From CAYNHQ01 sp964397255 (GTDB lineage: Bacteria > Bdellovibrionota_G > JALEGL01 > DATDPG01): 64,000 nt of DNA. Every line of letters begins with the position of its first letter. Position 1 is the first letter of the stretch. The stretch lies in contig CAYNHQ010000011.1 of the NCBI GenBank assembly GCA_964397255.1, positions 5,738-69,737 of the forward strand, in the 5' to 3' direction. This document shows, in pieces, positions 1 to 8,649 of this stretch. Below the pieces are notes generated by a model that was given only the letters and a program-made list of their open reading frames with translations, was not told the DNA's origin and searched no databases. The translations under genes and the position numbers were made by a program.

Positions 1-51
1 ATGCCCTCTCACACTTCGGTTTACATGAGATCGTTTTCTTTGTTTGGGCAT
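1..51 (-). CDS. HigA-like antitoxin, N-terminal 17 codons only
   Basis: An ATG at 49-51 opens a frame that runs off the window edge after 17 very basic codons (begins MPKQRKRSH). It starts four bases beyond the stop of the HigB-like toxin. In this toxin family the partner is usually an XRE-type helix-turn-helix antitoxin encoded directly downstream, and that position is the main reason for the call. The DNA-binding domain lies outside the window and cannot be seen. Confidence 0.45.
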   Translation of the reverse strand, partial: MPKQRKRSHVNRSVRGH

Positions 52-55
52 TCTT

Positions 56-394
56 TTACCTCCGTTCCTGTCGGAATCGCTCCAGCACTCTTTTGAGTCG
101 GATTCGTGCCGTATGTAATGCTTCCTTGGGTGTCTTCCAGCTCCGTTTCTCGAACACATGAAGTACGTAAATGCGATCGTGGACCTGGGTATAATAAATC
201 AATCGATAGCCTCCCCGTTCATCCCGATCCCTCAACTCGAAAACAGCGGAACCAATCGAGTGAATTGGTTTGGAATCGAACGGCAAAAGCCCTCTCTGCA
301 GACGTTCGAGATTGTACCCAAGGGATTCCTTGATCCGGTCGGGAAACTTCCGAAGCACATCCAAGGAATTCCCTTCCCAGATCACGATTCGCAT
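56..394 (-). CDS. HigB/RelE-type toxin (Gp49-like family)
   Basis: This 112-residue basic protein starts MRIVIWEG and has the usual layout of phage Gp49-like HigB toxins: an N-terminal helix pair (LRKFPDRIKESLGYNLERL), a central strand motif around FELRDRDERGGYRLIYY, then YVLHVFEKRSWKTPKEAL and a basic C-terminal helix. Family members are ribosome-dependent mRNA interferases; that activity is inferred, not shown. I chose the ATG at 392-394 over the one at 401-403 because it matches the family's normal start and because a TTGACA/TATGAA promoter leaves almost no leader. The antitoxin follows directly, giving toxin-first order as in higBA. Confidence 0.75.
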   Translation of the reverse strand: MRIVIWEGNSLDVLRKFPDRIKESLGYNLERLQRGLLPFDSKPIHSIGSAVFELRDRDERGGYRLIYYTQVHDRIYVLHVFEKRSWKTPKEALHTARIRLKRVLERFRQERR

Positions 395-402
395 GGAAAG
401 CA

Positions 403-430
403 TTCATACGTCATATTGTATACATGTCAA
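403..430 (-). promoter_or_regulatory. Putative promoter of the higBA-like pair
   Basis: On the minus strand a perfect TTGACA (425-430) is followed after 16 bases by TATGAA (403-408). The predicted start of transcription falls within a few bases of the chosen ATG at 394, so the message would be nearly leaderless. The spacer contains the 8-bp palindrome TGTATACA, a possible operator for autoregulation. An alternative -10, TACAAT, lies further upstream. Confidence 0.35.
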
Positions 431-557
431 CGAATAAAACGCAACAGGGTTTTTTCTTGATGTACACGCAACTGTCGGTTTTGTTCCAGGCTTCCTATTC
501 GTGTTCAGCTCTGTCATTCTGATGGCCCGAAAAGGGTCTACAAGGAAGGATCACTCG

Positions 558-1133
558 ATGAAGAAAATCCAGAAGATGCTTGTGGTTCAAGCCATGTCGG
601 CTATTTGTTTCATAGGATGCGGGAGTTCATCCACAACTCCTGGTTCAGGACCTCCATTTTCATCCATCAGCCCCGCACTCACTGCGAAAGACCTCTATCT
701 GGCAGTATCAAAGAGCACCTGTGGTACTACGCACACGAATACCAGCGGAGATACAACTTGCGCTGGAGGAGGGACCATTCACAAGGAGGAGACGGATTCT
801 TCTTCCGCCGATTCGAGCAACTGCACCTACTCGAAATGCGTAGCTCAATATCCCATCATAGATGCTTCAGTTCAGGGCCTCCAACTTGAAGCGAATGGCG
901 AAAGTTCGAACCAGGACGTCAAAAAAGGCGGCTCTACTACCGCCGAGTCCTTGAACCAACATATGTCTTTCAGCGGCGACTTGGGTTTTGCTGCCGATTG
1001 TGACGTACAAATCAGTACCCTATCATCTTCGGCGTCGCTTTCCGGGTCTTGCGTCTATCGCGATTCAGCAGGAGAGGAATTAACGATTACTGCGGGTGAG
1101 ATACTGGATCTATTGAGCGGCGGTTTCTCGTAA
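558..1133 (+). CDS. Ser/Thr-rich lipoprotein of unknown function
   Basis: The start is the ATG at 558, preceded by AAGGAAGGA; a longer frame begins further upstream but lacks a ribosome site. The N-terminus MKKIQKML followed by a hydrophobic stretch and FIGC is a lipoprotein signal with Cys at about residue 21. The mature 170 residues are rich in Ser, Thr, Gly and Asn, with six further Cys that could form disulfides in the periplasm. I recognise no domain. It stands alone between the TA pair and a convergent secreted protein. Confidence 0.6.
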   Translation: MKKIQKMLVVQAMSAICFIGCGSSSTTPGSGPPFSSISPALTAKDLYLAVSKSTCGTTHTNTSGDTTCAGGGTIHKEETDSSSADSSNCTYSKCVAQYPIIDASVQGLQLEANGESSNQDVKKGGSTTAESLNQHMSFSGDLGFAADCDVQISTLSSSASLSGSCVYRDSAGEELTITAGEILDLLSGGFS

Positions 1134-1222
1134 CCGTTGAGATGTACTATTTGAGCGGAGGAGGCAACGAATCATACTCGCGCTCTACTCTCCCCTTTAT
1201 GTCAAGCCGTCCAAATGGTTTT

Positions 1223-2122
1223 TCAGTCGGGAAGAGGAACGAGGACTTCGATGCCGTCAGGTCCGGGATAAACAGCTTCAACGATGTAGTTGTCGATTGT
1301 GCCCGTCACTCGAAATCTTTGCACACCTATGATAGGAGCACCTCGCCCCCCTCGATGGGCAAACTTATAACTGTATGGGTATTTAATGCTTTTAGTCGCC
1401 CATTGAGCTTGTTGGCAGAGCGTGCGCGTATCGGAGATCCAGATCTCGAAGGTGCCCGGCACAATTTTACGAATCGGCAACTGCGCATTGACAATTTCGT
1501 CCACAATTTTGGGAAGCCGCGTTCTAGTACAACTGTCCATAATTTCCGAGACCTTGCCCGTAACGACTGACCATTGACTCATTCTAGTCGTGCTTCCGAC
1601 GGACTCCTTAATCATCCCTTCGGTGGAAACTACAGAAGATGGAGCAAAATATGGCTTGCCGAAAGGTCCAAATCGAAAGAATTTATCCATCAAATCTACG
1701 TAAGGGACGGAGGATAAAAGGGCACAGGTAAGGTGATAACTAAACTCTTCTTCATCCTTAGCCAGTACCGTCTTTTCGAATTCGGTAACCGGAGTGATAA
1801 TAAAATTTATTGTTGTACGGACTGGTTGATGAAGTAGGCCATGATAGGTTTGGCTTCGAAACTCTGGATTCTCTGGCAAATCTTTCCGGTAACCGTAAGA
1901 CATTCCTTCACCCAGATCGCCAAGAAAATCAGAAAACTCGACAGCAGTATCGCTTGCAGCTCTATAAATACCTCTCCAAAAGCTAGGAGGCTCGACCAAG
2001 ACATGAACGACGGGTCGCTGCTGCCCCAAGCTAAATTCTGGGTACTGCGCCTCTTTTGCCGATGCCAAATCGACCGTGCAAAGGAACATAGCCACCAGAA
2101 CAAATTTGACACGCCAGTGCAT
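1223..2122 (-). CDS. Secreted protein of unknown function
   Basis: I start this 299-residue protein at ATG 2122 (MHWRVKFVLVAMF), which gives a standard Sec signal peptide with a predicted cut after ASA. A TTG 39 bases upstream would add a charged tail before the signal. The mature protein is about 275 residues, with no recognisable domain and three Cys. It ends in a mixed hydrophobic/charged stretch near IDNYIVEAVYPGPDGIEV. It is convergent with the upstream lipoprotein and lies just left of a displaced ftcD 3' end. It is a plausible periplasmic protein; nothing more can be said. Confidence 0.55.
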   Translation of the reverse strand: MHWRVKFVLVAMFLCTVDLASAKEAQYPEFSLGQQRPVVHVLVEPPSFWRGIYRAASDTAVEFSDFLGDLGEGMSYGYRKDLPENPEFRSQTYHGLLHQPVRTTINFIITPVTEFEKTVLAKDEEEFSYHLTCALLSSVPYVDLMDKFFRFGPFGKPYFAPSSVVSTEGMIKESVGSTTRMSQWSVVTGKVSEIMDSCTRTRLPKIVDEIVNAQLPIRKIVPGTFEIWISDTRTLCQQAQWATKSIKYPYSYKFAHRGGRGAPIIGVQRFRVTGTIDNYIVEAVYPGPDGIEVLVPLPD

Positions 2123-2213
2123 TTTGACGCAACGCGTATCACACGAGAGTTCGCTTTGCAACGGGGTTTACTAGAAAGTGCCTTTTAAGGCGTCTCCGAC
2201 TATCTACTCTTCG

Positions 2214-2355
2214 TACATATGGCCCAAATTTCATCCGACTTCTTCCTCGCCGTGGCTAGAGCCGCCTCAACCTTTCGGGAAAGTAAATCGGCTACCTCTC
2301 TGTTCTTTAGCGACGTCGTGTTGATTCTGACATTCAAATAAGCCCCTTCCGCCGG
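2214..2355 (-). pseudogene. Displaced, diverged copy of the ftcD 3' end
   Basis: Read on the minus strand this stretch encodes EGAYLNVRINTTSLKNREV, then ADLLSRKVEAALATARKKS and DEIWAI. The functional ftcD C-terminus reads EGAYLNVRINTASLTNRDV, then ADSLNRKAEAALATAKKKS and DEIWAI. Most DNA differences from 4091-4235 are at silent positions, so the copy was once selected as protein or came from a related allele. No start codon or remainder of ftcD is attached. It abuts the stop codon of the 2360-3232 gene within about five bases. See the finding on 3'-end duplication. Confidence 0.8.
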
Positions 2356-2359
2356 TCAA

Positions 2360-3232
2360 CTATCGGAAAATGGCCGCGTTTAATTGCAAACGAATTTTTT
2401 CGCCGTACCTTCCGGATTCCCAAGAATTTACAACATTTTCAATATCCATTTGGACATTTGGTCTTCGGTCCCGCCTGTGTTCAAGTTTCAACGCTTGAAA
2501 TGTATCGAGATCAGGAATTAGCTCTAAAGCCTGGATGATATTCCTTTTCTTATATTCATCGGTCTCGGAATGCAGTCGAGCGATCAGGCGGTCTCGAATT
2601 CGCCGATCACCGGAACGAGCCAGCGCATTGAGAATCTCGGGATCTTCTTCTAGGCTTGCTTCTCGCAATAAATTCCCGGGAATGAAGCGGGATTCCAGAA
2701 GAAATTCAATTCCCACCAGGCGATCTTGAGGATTCTTGCTCGCAACTAAAGAATGCGCCGCCTCCCAAAGATCATATTTGTCGTAATTCACCATAAGGCA
2801 GAGAGGGAACCTGGCTCCCTCCGGCGGCTTTCGAGCCACGAGATCCGTTATGTACTTGACCAGATCATGAGCTTGCGCGGACCCCCACGCCTCAAACAAA
2901 GCCCCACCCGCTTCACAACGGCCTTCATCCCAATTCATGTCCTCACGCTCAATCAGCTCTAATAGCTGCGTTCTTCCCCTCGAAGACTCAGACGAAAATT
3001 TTGCGAATTCCTCGAAGCTGTACGCTTGATTCTTCACGCGACCGTAATATTGAAAGAGCAGCCGCCTTGCCTCCTCATCTCCCTGTTGCGCAAAGTCAAT
3101 TGCATCCATTACTACGCCCAATGTAGCGTAATCTCCCTCTTTCAATGCGGAAAGTGTCTCCTTCCGATTTAGGCCGAAACTCGGCTGAGAAAATGCCGCG
3201 AGCAGAAGGATTCCGAAAAAGTAGCGACGCAT
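2360..3232 (-). CDS. Secreted HEAT-like alpha-solenoid protein
   Basis: ATG 3232 has a good site (AGGGGT four bases upstream) and begins MRRYFFGILLLAAFSQP, a Sec signal peptide cut near SFG. The mature protein of about 270 residues is helical and charged, with repeating units such as DPEILNALARSGDRRIRDRL and KKRNIIQALELIPDL that resemble HEAT/PBS-lyase-type repeats. Such solenoids usually act as protein-binding scaffolds. No catalytic motif is visible. The gene is bracketed by two displaced ftcD 3' ends (2214-2355 and 3293-3336), so it appears to be an inserted cassette. Confidence 0.6.
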   Translation of the reverse strand: MRRYFFGILLLAAFSQPSFGLNRKETLSALKEGDYATLGVVMDAIDFAQQGDEEARRLLFQYYGRVKNQAYSFEEFAKFSSESSRGRTQLLELIEREDMNWDEGRCEAGGALFEAWGSAQAHDLVKYITDLVARKPPEGARFPLCLMVNYDKYDLWEAAHSLVASKNPQDRLVGIEFLLESRFIPGNLLREASLEEDPEILNALARSGDRRIRDRLIARLHSETDEYKKRNIIQALELIPDLDTFQALKLEHRRDRRPNVQMDIENVVNSWESGRYGEKIRLQLNAAIFR

Positions 3233-3292
3233 AAACACCCCTATTTTTAAGGTACAGGCCTAGGCTTATAGAGGGCTTGCCGCTTTGTGTCA

Positions 3293-3336
3293 ATGTCGGC
3301 TTTGCGGTAAGCGCCTCGGCGACATCGCGGTTTAGG
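3293..3336 (-). pseudogene. Short remnant of the ftcD 3' end
   Basis: About 44 bases match the ftcD interval near 4139-4182, sharing GGCTTTGCGGT and GACATCGCGGTTT-type blocks, with one length difference and several substitutions. It sits at the 3' end of the nucleotidyltransferase gene and overlaps its last few bases. On its own the match would be weak. It is credible because a second, longer ftcD 3' copy lies 0.9 kb further on in the same orientation. Confidence 0.55.
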
Positions 3337-3829
3337 GTTTCTTCTTTTTGGCTAGTAGCTGCTCAAGGTATTGTCGATCCTGAACATCTTTCGGCCGGAT
3401 CCCTTGTTTTGTCTTCAAAAGGCCTTCAACCGAAAGATAGGGGAGGCTGATTCCTTCCATCTTCACTTCTTCAATATATGGCTCTAAATCTGAAAAGCTT
3501 TTTCCGCACGCCTCTGACATGAGATCAACGACAATTTCCCCGGCAACCCTTACGACCGAATAGCGGGTAAAATCATCTGTACGAATCTCTTTTGAAGCCT
3601 GATCTTCCAAAATAGGGAGCGCCTCCGTTACCTTACTAATGTTCTTTGGATCCTTATCGATTAAAAAATCAATGTCAGTGGTACCGCGAATCAGTCCGTG
3701 GTGAATGACAGCAAATCCTCCGATAATCATAAATCGAGCTTTTCGCTCCTGCAGGCCCTGACAGAGACGAATAAGATCGTCTACCGTCGGGATTCGAGAG
3801 CGATCTTTTGAAGCATCTCGTTCATCCAT
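3332..3829 (-). CDS. MNT-type nucleotidyltransferase, TA or abortive-infection-like
   Basis: This 165-residue protein carries the minimal nucleotidyltransferase signature: FMIIGGFAVIHHG, then the metal-binding TTDIDFLID. A third acidic position is likely in GEIVVDLMSEA. The fold resembles AbiEii/MNT or DUF6036 enzymes, which transfer nucleotides to RNA or to a partner protein; the substrate cannot be read from sequence. Its start overlaps the upstream small gene by 49 bases, typical of two-gene TA modules. The pair lies immediately behind ftcD, with a remnant of the ftcD end on the far side. It could equally be an antibiotic-type nucleotidyltransferase, but it lacks the extra domain. Confidence 0.7.
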   Translation of the reverse strand: MDERDASKDRSRIPTVDDLIRLCQGLQERKARFMIIGGFAVIHHGLIRGTTDIDFLIDKDPKNISKVTEALPILEDQASKEIRTDDFTRYSVVRVAGEIVVDLMSEACGKSFSDLEPYIEEVKMEGISLPYLSVEGLLKTKQGIRPKDVQDRQYLEQLLAKKKKP

Positions 3830-3975
3830 TGGTCTGCCTCTTCAAACGTACGAAATCGATAAATCCCTTTCGGGCAAATTCCCATTTCTCCCCGTAGCTG
3901 TGCAAGCGTGGAAAGCCACTGATTGGCCGCTTTTGGAGAATTTTCTACTTCGCCACTCCGGCCGACAATCTTCAT
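3781..3975 (-). CDS. Small partner protein of the nucleotidyltransferase
   Basis: I start at ATG 3975 (MKIVGRSGEVEN), preceded by AGGGAAG nine bases upstream; the longer frame to 4047 has no ribosome site. The 64-residue product has a PKAANQWLSTLAQLRG helix and a C-terminal RFRTFEEADQWMNEML helix. I recognise no family. Its size, its position first in the pair and its overlap with the nucleotidyltransferase start suggest a cognate antitoxin or regulator. This assignment is by context only. Confidence 0.5.
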   Translation of the reverse strand: MKIVGRSGEVENSPKAANQWLSTLAQLRGEMGICPKGIYRFRTFEEADQWMNEMLQKIALESRR

Positions 3976-4062
3976 TTCTTTCACTTCCCTAGAATAACAC
4001 CGATATGAGGGACCCCGCCAGTCGCGATCAACCCTTGCCATTACCAAATGGAACTCGTCTCA

Positions 4063-5733
4063 TCAGCTATCGACGAAGGGTTTGGGAGACGTGCAAATGG
4101 CCCAAATCTCATCCGATTTCTTTTTCGCTGTGGCGAGAGCGGCTTCGGCTTTGCGGTTGAGGCTGTCGGCAACATCGCGGTTTGTGAGCGACGCGGTGTT
4201 AATTCGGACGTTCAAATAGGCACCTTCCGCCGCGGCTCGGGCCATGGACGAAGCCACCCCCGCATCGCTTTGGGAGGCTGGATTCCCCTTTTGAGCTACA
4301 ACACGTACTAAATCGAAAATTGGAAGAGTGTGTTCCAATACAGAGAGAGGAACTTCAGCGGCGCCCTGAGTTGCGTCTTCAATGGCAGCGGCTCGCGCCT
4401 TTTCTTGCTCGGGTGTTCCTTTTGGAAGTTTGAACGCGTCCATGACCAAATTAAACGCTGCAGTATCGCGGTCGATCGCATTGATTAATTCGGTTTTTAT
4501 TTCCTGCGCACGAACAGCCGTTTTCACCATTTCGTCATGCACAGATGCGAATTTCTTTTTTCCCTGCGTAAGGTTGGCCACCATTCCGGCAAGCGCCGCC
4601 GCAAGTGATCCGGCCAAAGCGGCTACGCTCCCACCTCCCGGAGTGGGGCTCTCGGTAATGCATTCGTCAACAAACTCATGAAGTGGCAATTTTGCTAAGC
4701 GTCCCATACGGCCCTCCAATCGATACTCAATAATTTTTTCTTTCGGAACAAACGGACCCAGCTCACGCAATCCCAGCGACTGAATGGCCGTTTCCACCAG
4801 CCACGACTCCGGCACTCCCCACGAACCATTCTGCTTCTTTAGAAAATATTTTCCGGCTTCCAACATCGCTTCGAGTGGAATAAGACCCACGAGTTCACTC
4901 CCGGTCACCAATGCGCCAAGCTTTTCAGCCTCTTCTCGACAGGTTTCGTAGGCTACATGCGGTGGTGTGATGTGAAAGTCAGTGAGGTTGATGGAAATCT
5001 GCGCCCGTTTGTATGTATCGATATACCAACCCGTAGCCTTGCAGGCCTTCAGCCTCCCCAGCTCACGGATCGGCTGGCCTTTGTCCTTTCTCAGCCGGCC
5101 ACTTTCCCGAATGTTCGCGGCAATTTCATTGGCGATTTTCACGTCTCGCGTATTGAGATTCACGTTGTAGGCGATCAAAAAAGGCCGGACACCAATGACT
5201 GTAGCGCCGGCTCTCGGTTGGAATTCATTCGGCCCAAAATCGGGTTGCCAGTGAGGATCATTCATCTTCGCTGCGAGGTTTTCGTATTCTCCAGCGCGAA
5301 TGTCTGAAAGATTCCGTCTGTGTGGTGCCCTCGCCGCGGCTTCATAAAGATAAACAGGAATTCGGAGTTCTTTTCCGACTTTTTCACCGAGCTGTCTCGC
5401 TAATTCCACGCATTTTTCTTCAGAGATTCCGGAAATAGGAATGAACGGGCAGACATCTGTGGCGCCCATACGTGGATGCGCACCATGGTGGATTCGCATA
5501 TCGATGAGCTCTGTAGCTTTTCGAATTCCCTCGAATGCACCCTTGACGATTGCATCGGGTGTCCCGACCGCAGTTACAACGGTTCGGTTTGTGTCGGAAC
5601 CTGGATCGACATCCAGAACTTGAACGCCTGGTACGGCTGCCATCGCGGCCACGATTTGGTCGATTTTTTTGCGGTCTTGCCCCTCGCTAAAATTGGGAAC
5701 GCATTCAACAAGAGCTTGATCAGGAACCGGCAC
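4063..5733 (-). CDS. ftcD: Bifunctional formimidoyltransferase-cyclodeaminase
   Basis: The enzyme transfers the formimino group of N-formiminoglutamate to tetrahydrofolate, then cyclises it to 5,10-methenyl-THF with release of ammonia, the last step of histidine catabolism in this route. Residues 1 to about 330 are the transferase, with the catalytic His in RIHHGAHPRMG (about residue 82); residues from about 350 on are the cyclodeaminase (SPTPGGGSVAALAGSLAAALAGMV). At 556 residues it matches the fused animal-type enzyme. I use GTG 5733, preceded by GGAAGG at good spacing, rather than TTG 5757. It is the last gene of the hut operon, and displaced copies of its 3' end lie downstream. Confidence 0.95.
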   Translation of the reverse strand: MPVPDQALVECVPNFSEGQDRKKIDQIVAAMAAVPGVQVLDVDPGSDTNRTVVTAVGTPDAIVKGAFEGIRKATELIDMRIHHGAHPRMGATDVCPFIPISGISEEKCVELARQLGEKVGKELRIPVYLYEAAARAPHRRNLSDIRAGEYENLAAKMNDPHWQPDFGPNEFQPRAGATVIGVRPFLIAYNVNLNTRDVKIANEIAANIRESGRLRKDKGQPIRELGRLKACKATGWYIDTYKRAQISINLTDFHITPPHVAYETCREEAEKLGALVTGSELVGLIPLEAMLEAGKYFLKKQNGSWGVPESWLVETAIQSLGLRELGPFVPKEKIIEYRLEGRMGRLAKLPLHEFVDECITESPTPGGGSVAALAGSLAAALAGMVANLTQGKKKFASVHDEMVKTAVRAQEIKTELINAIDRDTAAFNLVMDAFKLPKGTPEQEKARAAAIEDATQGAAEVPLSVLEHTLPIFDLVRVVAQKGNPASQSDAGVASSMARAAAEGAYLNVRINTASLTNRDVADSLNRKAEAALATAKKKSDEIWAICTSPKPFVDS

Positions 5734-5803
5734 GCCGGAACCTTCCCAAAGGAACAACTTTTTGGCAAATCCCCCAGAGGTACGTCCGCTAGAACGAACG
5801 TGA

Positions 5804-7012
5804 TTACGCTACCGAGAGAACTTGCCGTGGGAGCGAGCTGGCATAATGATAAATCACATCTCGGGCGTCGGAGGCGTCCCAAATGACCAAGTCGGCACGC
5901 TTGTGAGGGGCGATTTCGCCTCGGTCTTGTAGTCCTAATGCGTGCGCGGCGTTACGCGTGACGGCGATCCATATTTCTTCCGGCATCATTTTCAGTTCGA
6001 GCGCGGCAAGCGACATCATCAGAGGAAGATTTTCCGAGTAACTCGTGCCTGGATTGCAATCGGTGGAGATCGCCACATCCACTCCCGCATCGATGAGCCG
6101 ACGCGCCGGAGGGTATGTTTTCTTTCCTAGAGAAAACACGGCTCCGGGAAGGAGTACCGCCACGACTCCCTTTTCTGCCAGAGCATCCACACCCGCGTGA
6201 CTCACTTGTTCCAAATGATCAGCTGAAATTGCCCCTATCTCCGCTGCCAGTTCGGCTCCCCCCGTGGAATGAAGTTGATCGGCATGAATCTTGGTTTTCA
6301 GTCCCAATTTCTTCGCGCGAGAAAGAATCGTACGGGCTTCGTCGATTGTAAAAGCCCCTTCATCGCAAAAGACATCACAGATTTCCGCCAATTTCTCCTT
6401 TGCAATTTTTGGAAGCATTTTTTCGCACACTTCGTCCACATAACCTTTTCGATCTTCCTTGAATTCATCAGGGATTACATGCGCTCCTAGAAACGTGGGA
6501 ACCACATCCACGCCGTGGCGAACTTTCTGAACTAAACGAAGATGTCGAATTTCCTCTTCGGTAGACAGACCATATCCACTTTTAATTTCCACGGTCGTCA
6601 CACCGAAATGGAGAAATCGATCGAGGCGCTTCTCGAGAAGTCCCGACAACGTTCGGTCATCCGCGGCTCTTGTGGTGGAAACGGTTCGGCGAATTCCGCC
6701 CCCCGCGTGAGCAATATCTTCGTATGAAGTTCCCCCAAGACGAGCAAAAAATTCGTCCGCGCGAGAACCCGCAAACAGAAGATGTGTATGGCAGTCGATG
6801 AGCCCCGGCGTAACGAGCGCTCCTTCTGCATCCACTGCTTCCACATCGCCCTTAAAATCTTTGAGTCCCGACATTGGCCCTACCGATTCGATCTCTCCCT
6901 TTCGGACGACAATGGCAGCGTTTGGGATTGCGCCCCAGGCCCCCTCTCGGTCACGATCCATCGTAAGGCATAAACCAATATTGGTGATAACAAGACGGTC
7001 GGGAGATTTCAT
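5804..7012 (-). CDS. hutI: Imidazolonepropionase
   Basis: This amidohydrolase opens imidazolone-5-propionate to N-formimino-L-glutamate in the cytosol. The 402 residues include the metal motif DCHTHLLFAG near residue 73, KIHADQLHSTGG with the central His, and AISTDCNPGTS with the late Asp, as in the HutI branch of the metal-dependent hydrolases. Its ATG overlaps the hutU stop in an ATGA, so translation is coupled. The gap to ftcD is about 70 bases. Length and motifs are normal for the family. Confidence 0.96.
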   Translation of the reverse strand: MKSPDRLVITNIGLCLTMDRDREGAWGAIPNAAIVVRKGEIESVGPMSGLKDFKGDVEAVDAEGALVTPGLIDCHTHLLFAGSRADEFFARLGGTSYEDIAHAGGGIRRTVSTTRAADDRTLSGLLEKRLDRFLHFGVTTVEIKSGYGLSTEEEIRHLRLVQKVRHGVDVVPTFLGAHVIPDEFKEDRKGYVDEVCEKMLPKIAKEKLAEICDVFCDEGAFTIDEARTILSRAKKLGLKTKIHADQLHSTGGAELAAEIGAISADHLEQVSHAGVDALAEKGVVAVLLPGAVFSLGKKTYPPARRLIDAGVDVAISTDCNPGTSYSENLPLMMSLAALELKMMPEEIWIAVTRNAAHALGLQDRGEIAPHKRADLVIWDASDARDVIYHYASSLPRQVLSVA

Positions 7013-8649
7013 TTTGCTAAATCCACGTGGCGATCTCTGGCCGTTTGTACCGCTTCTTCATAACCTGCGTCGGCATGGCGGAAAACACCCATGGCCGGAT
7101 CCGTCGTTAGAACTCGCTCCAGACGCTCTTTCAATTGAGGTGTGCCGTCGGCGACCACGACCATTCCGGCATGAATCGAATAACCGATTCCAACGCCCCC
7201 TCCGTGATGAACCGAAACCCAGGAGGCACCACTCGCCACATTCGCCAGGGCATTGAGTATTGGCCAATCGGCAATGGCATCGCTTCCATCTTTCATCGCC
7301 TCTGTTTCACGATTGGGCGAGGCAACCGATCCACAGTCGAGATGATCGCGGCCAATCACAATGGGCGCTGAAATTTTTCCTTTTGCCACTAATTCATTAA
7401 ATCGCACCCCCGCTTTCGCTCTCTCGCCATACCCCAGCCAGCAAATTCTTGCGGGAAGACCCTGAAATTTCACACGTTCACGCGCTAATTCAATCCATCG
7501 TCGCAACGGCCGGTCGTCAGGAAATAGCTCCAAGATCGCTTCATCCGTAACGGCCAAATCTTTTGGATCTCCCGAGAGAGTCGCCCAACGAAAGGGGCCC
7601 TTTCCTTCACAAAAAAGTGGCCGAATGTAGGCCGGGACAAAACCCGGAAACTCGAACGCATTTTTCACACCCCCGAGTGTGGCCTGAGCGCGGATGTTGT
7701 TTCCATAATCGAAGACGATGGCACCTGCTTCTTTCATCTGAAGCATGGCGACGACTTGAACCGCCATCGATAATTGCGCTCGACGGACATATCCATTGGG
7801 ATCTTTCTTTCGAAGCTCCGCTGCTTTTTCCAATGTAAGCTCTCGGGGAACATATCCGTTGAGAGGATCGTGGGCCGAAGTCTGATCGGTCACGAGGTCC
7901 GGAGTGATCTCACGCCGAACGAGTTCGGCATATACTTCTGCGGCATTCGCCACCAGACCGATTGAAAGGGGCTTCTTCGCCTTGCGAGCCGCATCGATCC
8001 GCTGAAGGGCATCATCGAGAGAGTTCGCCTTTTCATCAAGGTAGCCTGTTTGGAGACGCCGTTCGATCCGGGACGAATCCACTTCCACTCCCAGAAAAAT
8101 TCCCTCGTTCATCGTTACCGCCAACGGCTGGGCTCCTCCCATGCCGCCTAGTCCCCCTGACAAAACGAATTTTCCCGCGAGCGTTCCGCCAAAATGCTTT
8201 CGCGCGGCGGCTGCAAAGGTTTCATACGTTCCCTGCAAAATTCCCTGTGTCCCGATATAAATCCATGAGCCCGCGGTCATCTGGCCATACATTGTGAGCC
8301 CCTTTCGTTCGAGCTCCCAAAAGTTTTCCCAGGTGGCCCAGGCGGGAACCAACATCGAATTGGAAATCAATACGCGGGGAGATTCAGGGCCTGTCCGCAC
8401 AATGCCGACAGCCCGTCCTGATTGAACAAGCAATGTCTCGTCATTTTCAAGGCGCTCAAGAGCCCGAACAATCCGATCGAAGTCCTCCCAGGAACGTGCC
8501 GCCTTACCGGTCCCGCCATATACGATGAGATCATCGGGTCGCTCGGCGACTTCGGGATCAAGATTGTTCATGAGCATCCGAAGAGCTGCTTCCTGATGCC
8601 ATCCCTTAGTTTGAAGTTTTGTTCCCCGTGGAGCGCGAATGGTTCTCAT
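7009..8649 (-). CDS. hutU: Urocanate hydratase
   Basis: Urocanase adds water to urocanate using tightly bound NAD+ as electrophile. The 546-residue protein has the glycine-rich NAD site LSGGLGGMGGAQPLAVTM and the conserved Cys in RDHLDCGSVASPNRETEAM. It begins with family-typical sequence (RTIRAPRGTKLQTKGWHQEA). It overlaps hutH upstream by four bases and hutI downstream by four bases, consistent with a single polycistronic message and equal translation of pathway steps two and three. Confidence 0.97.
   Translation of the reverse strand: MRTIRAPRGTKLQTKGWHQEAALRMLMNNLDPEVAERPDDLIVYGGTGKAARSWEDFDRIVRALERLENDETLLVQSGRAVGIVRTGPESPRVLISNSMLVPAWATWENFWELERKGLTMYGQMTAGSWIYIGTQGILQGTYETFAAAARKHFGGTLAGKFVLSGGLGGMGGAQPLAVTMNEGIFLGVEVDSSRIERRLQTGYLDEKANSLDDALQRIDAARKAKKPLSIGLVANAAEVYAELVRREITPDLVTDQTSAHDPLNGYVPRELTLEKAAELRKKDPNGYVRRAQLSMAVQVVAMLQMKEAGAIVFDYGNNIRAQATLGGVKNAFEFPGFVPAYIRPLFCEGKGPFRWATLSGDPKDLAVTDEAILELFPDDRPLRRWIELARERVKFQGLPARICWLGYGERAKAGVRFNELVAKGKISAPIVIGRDHLDCGSVASPNRETEAMKDGSDAIADWPILNALANVASGASWVSVHHGGGVGIGYSIHAGMVVVADGTPQLKERLERVLTTDPAMGVFRHADAGYEEAVQTARDRHVDLAK

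Noticed and set aside
1142..1570. A 142-codon + strand frame
   Set aside because: It lies antisense to the secreted protein 1223-2122, which has a proper signal peptide.
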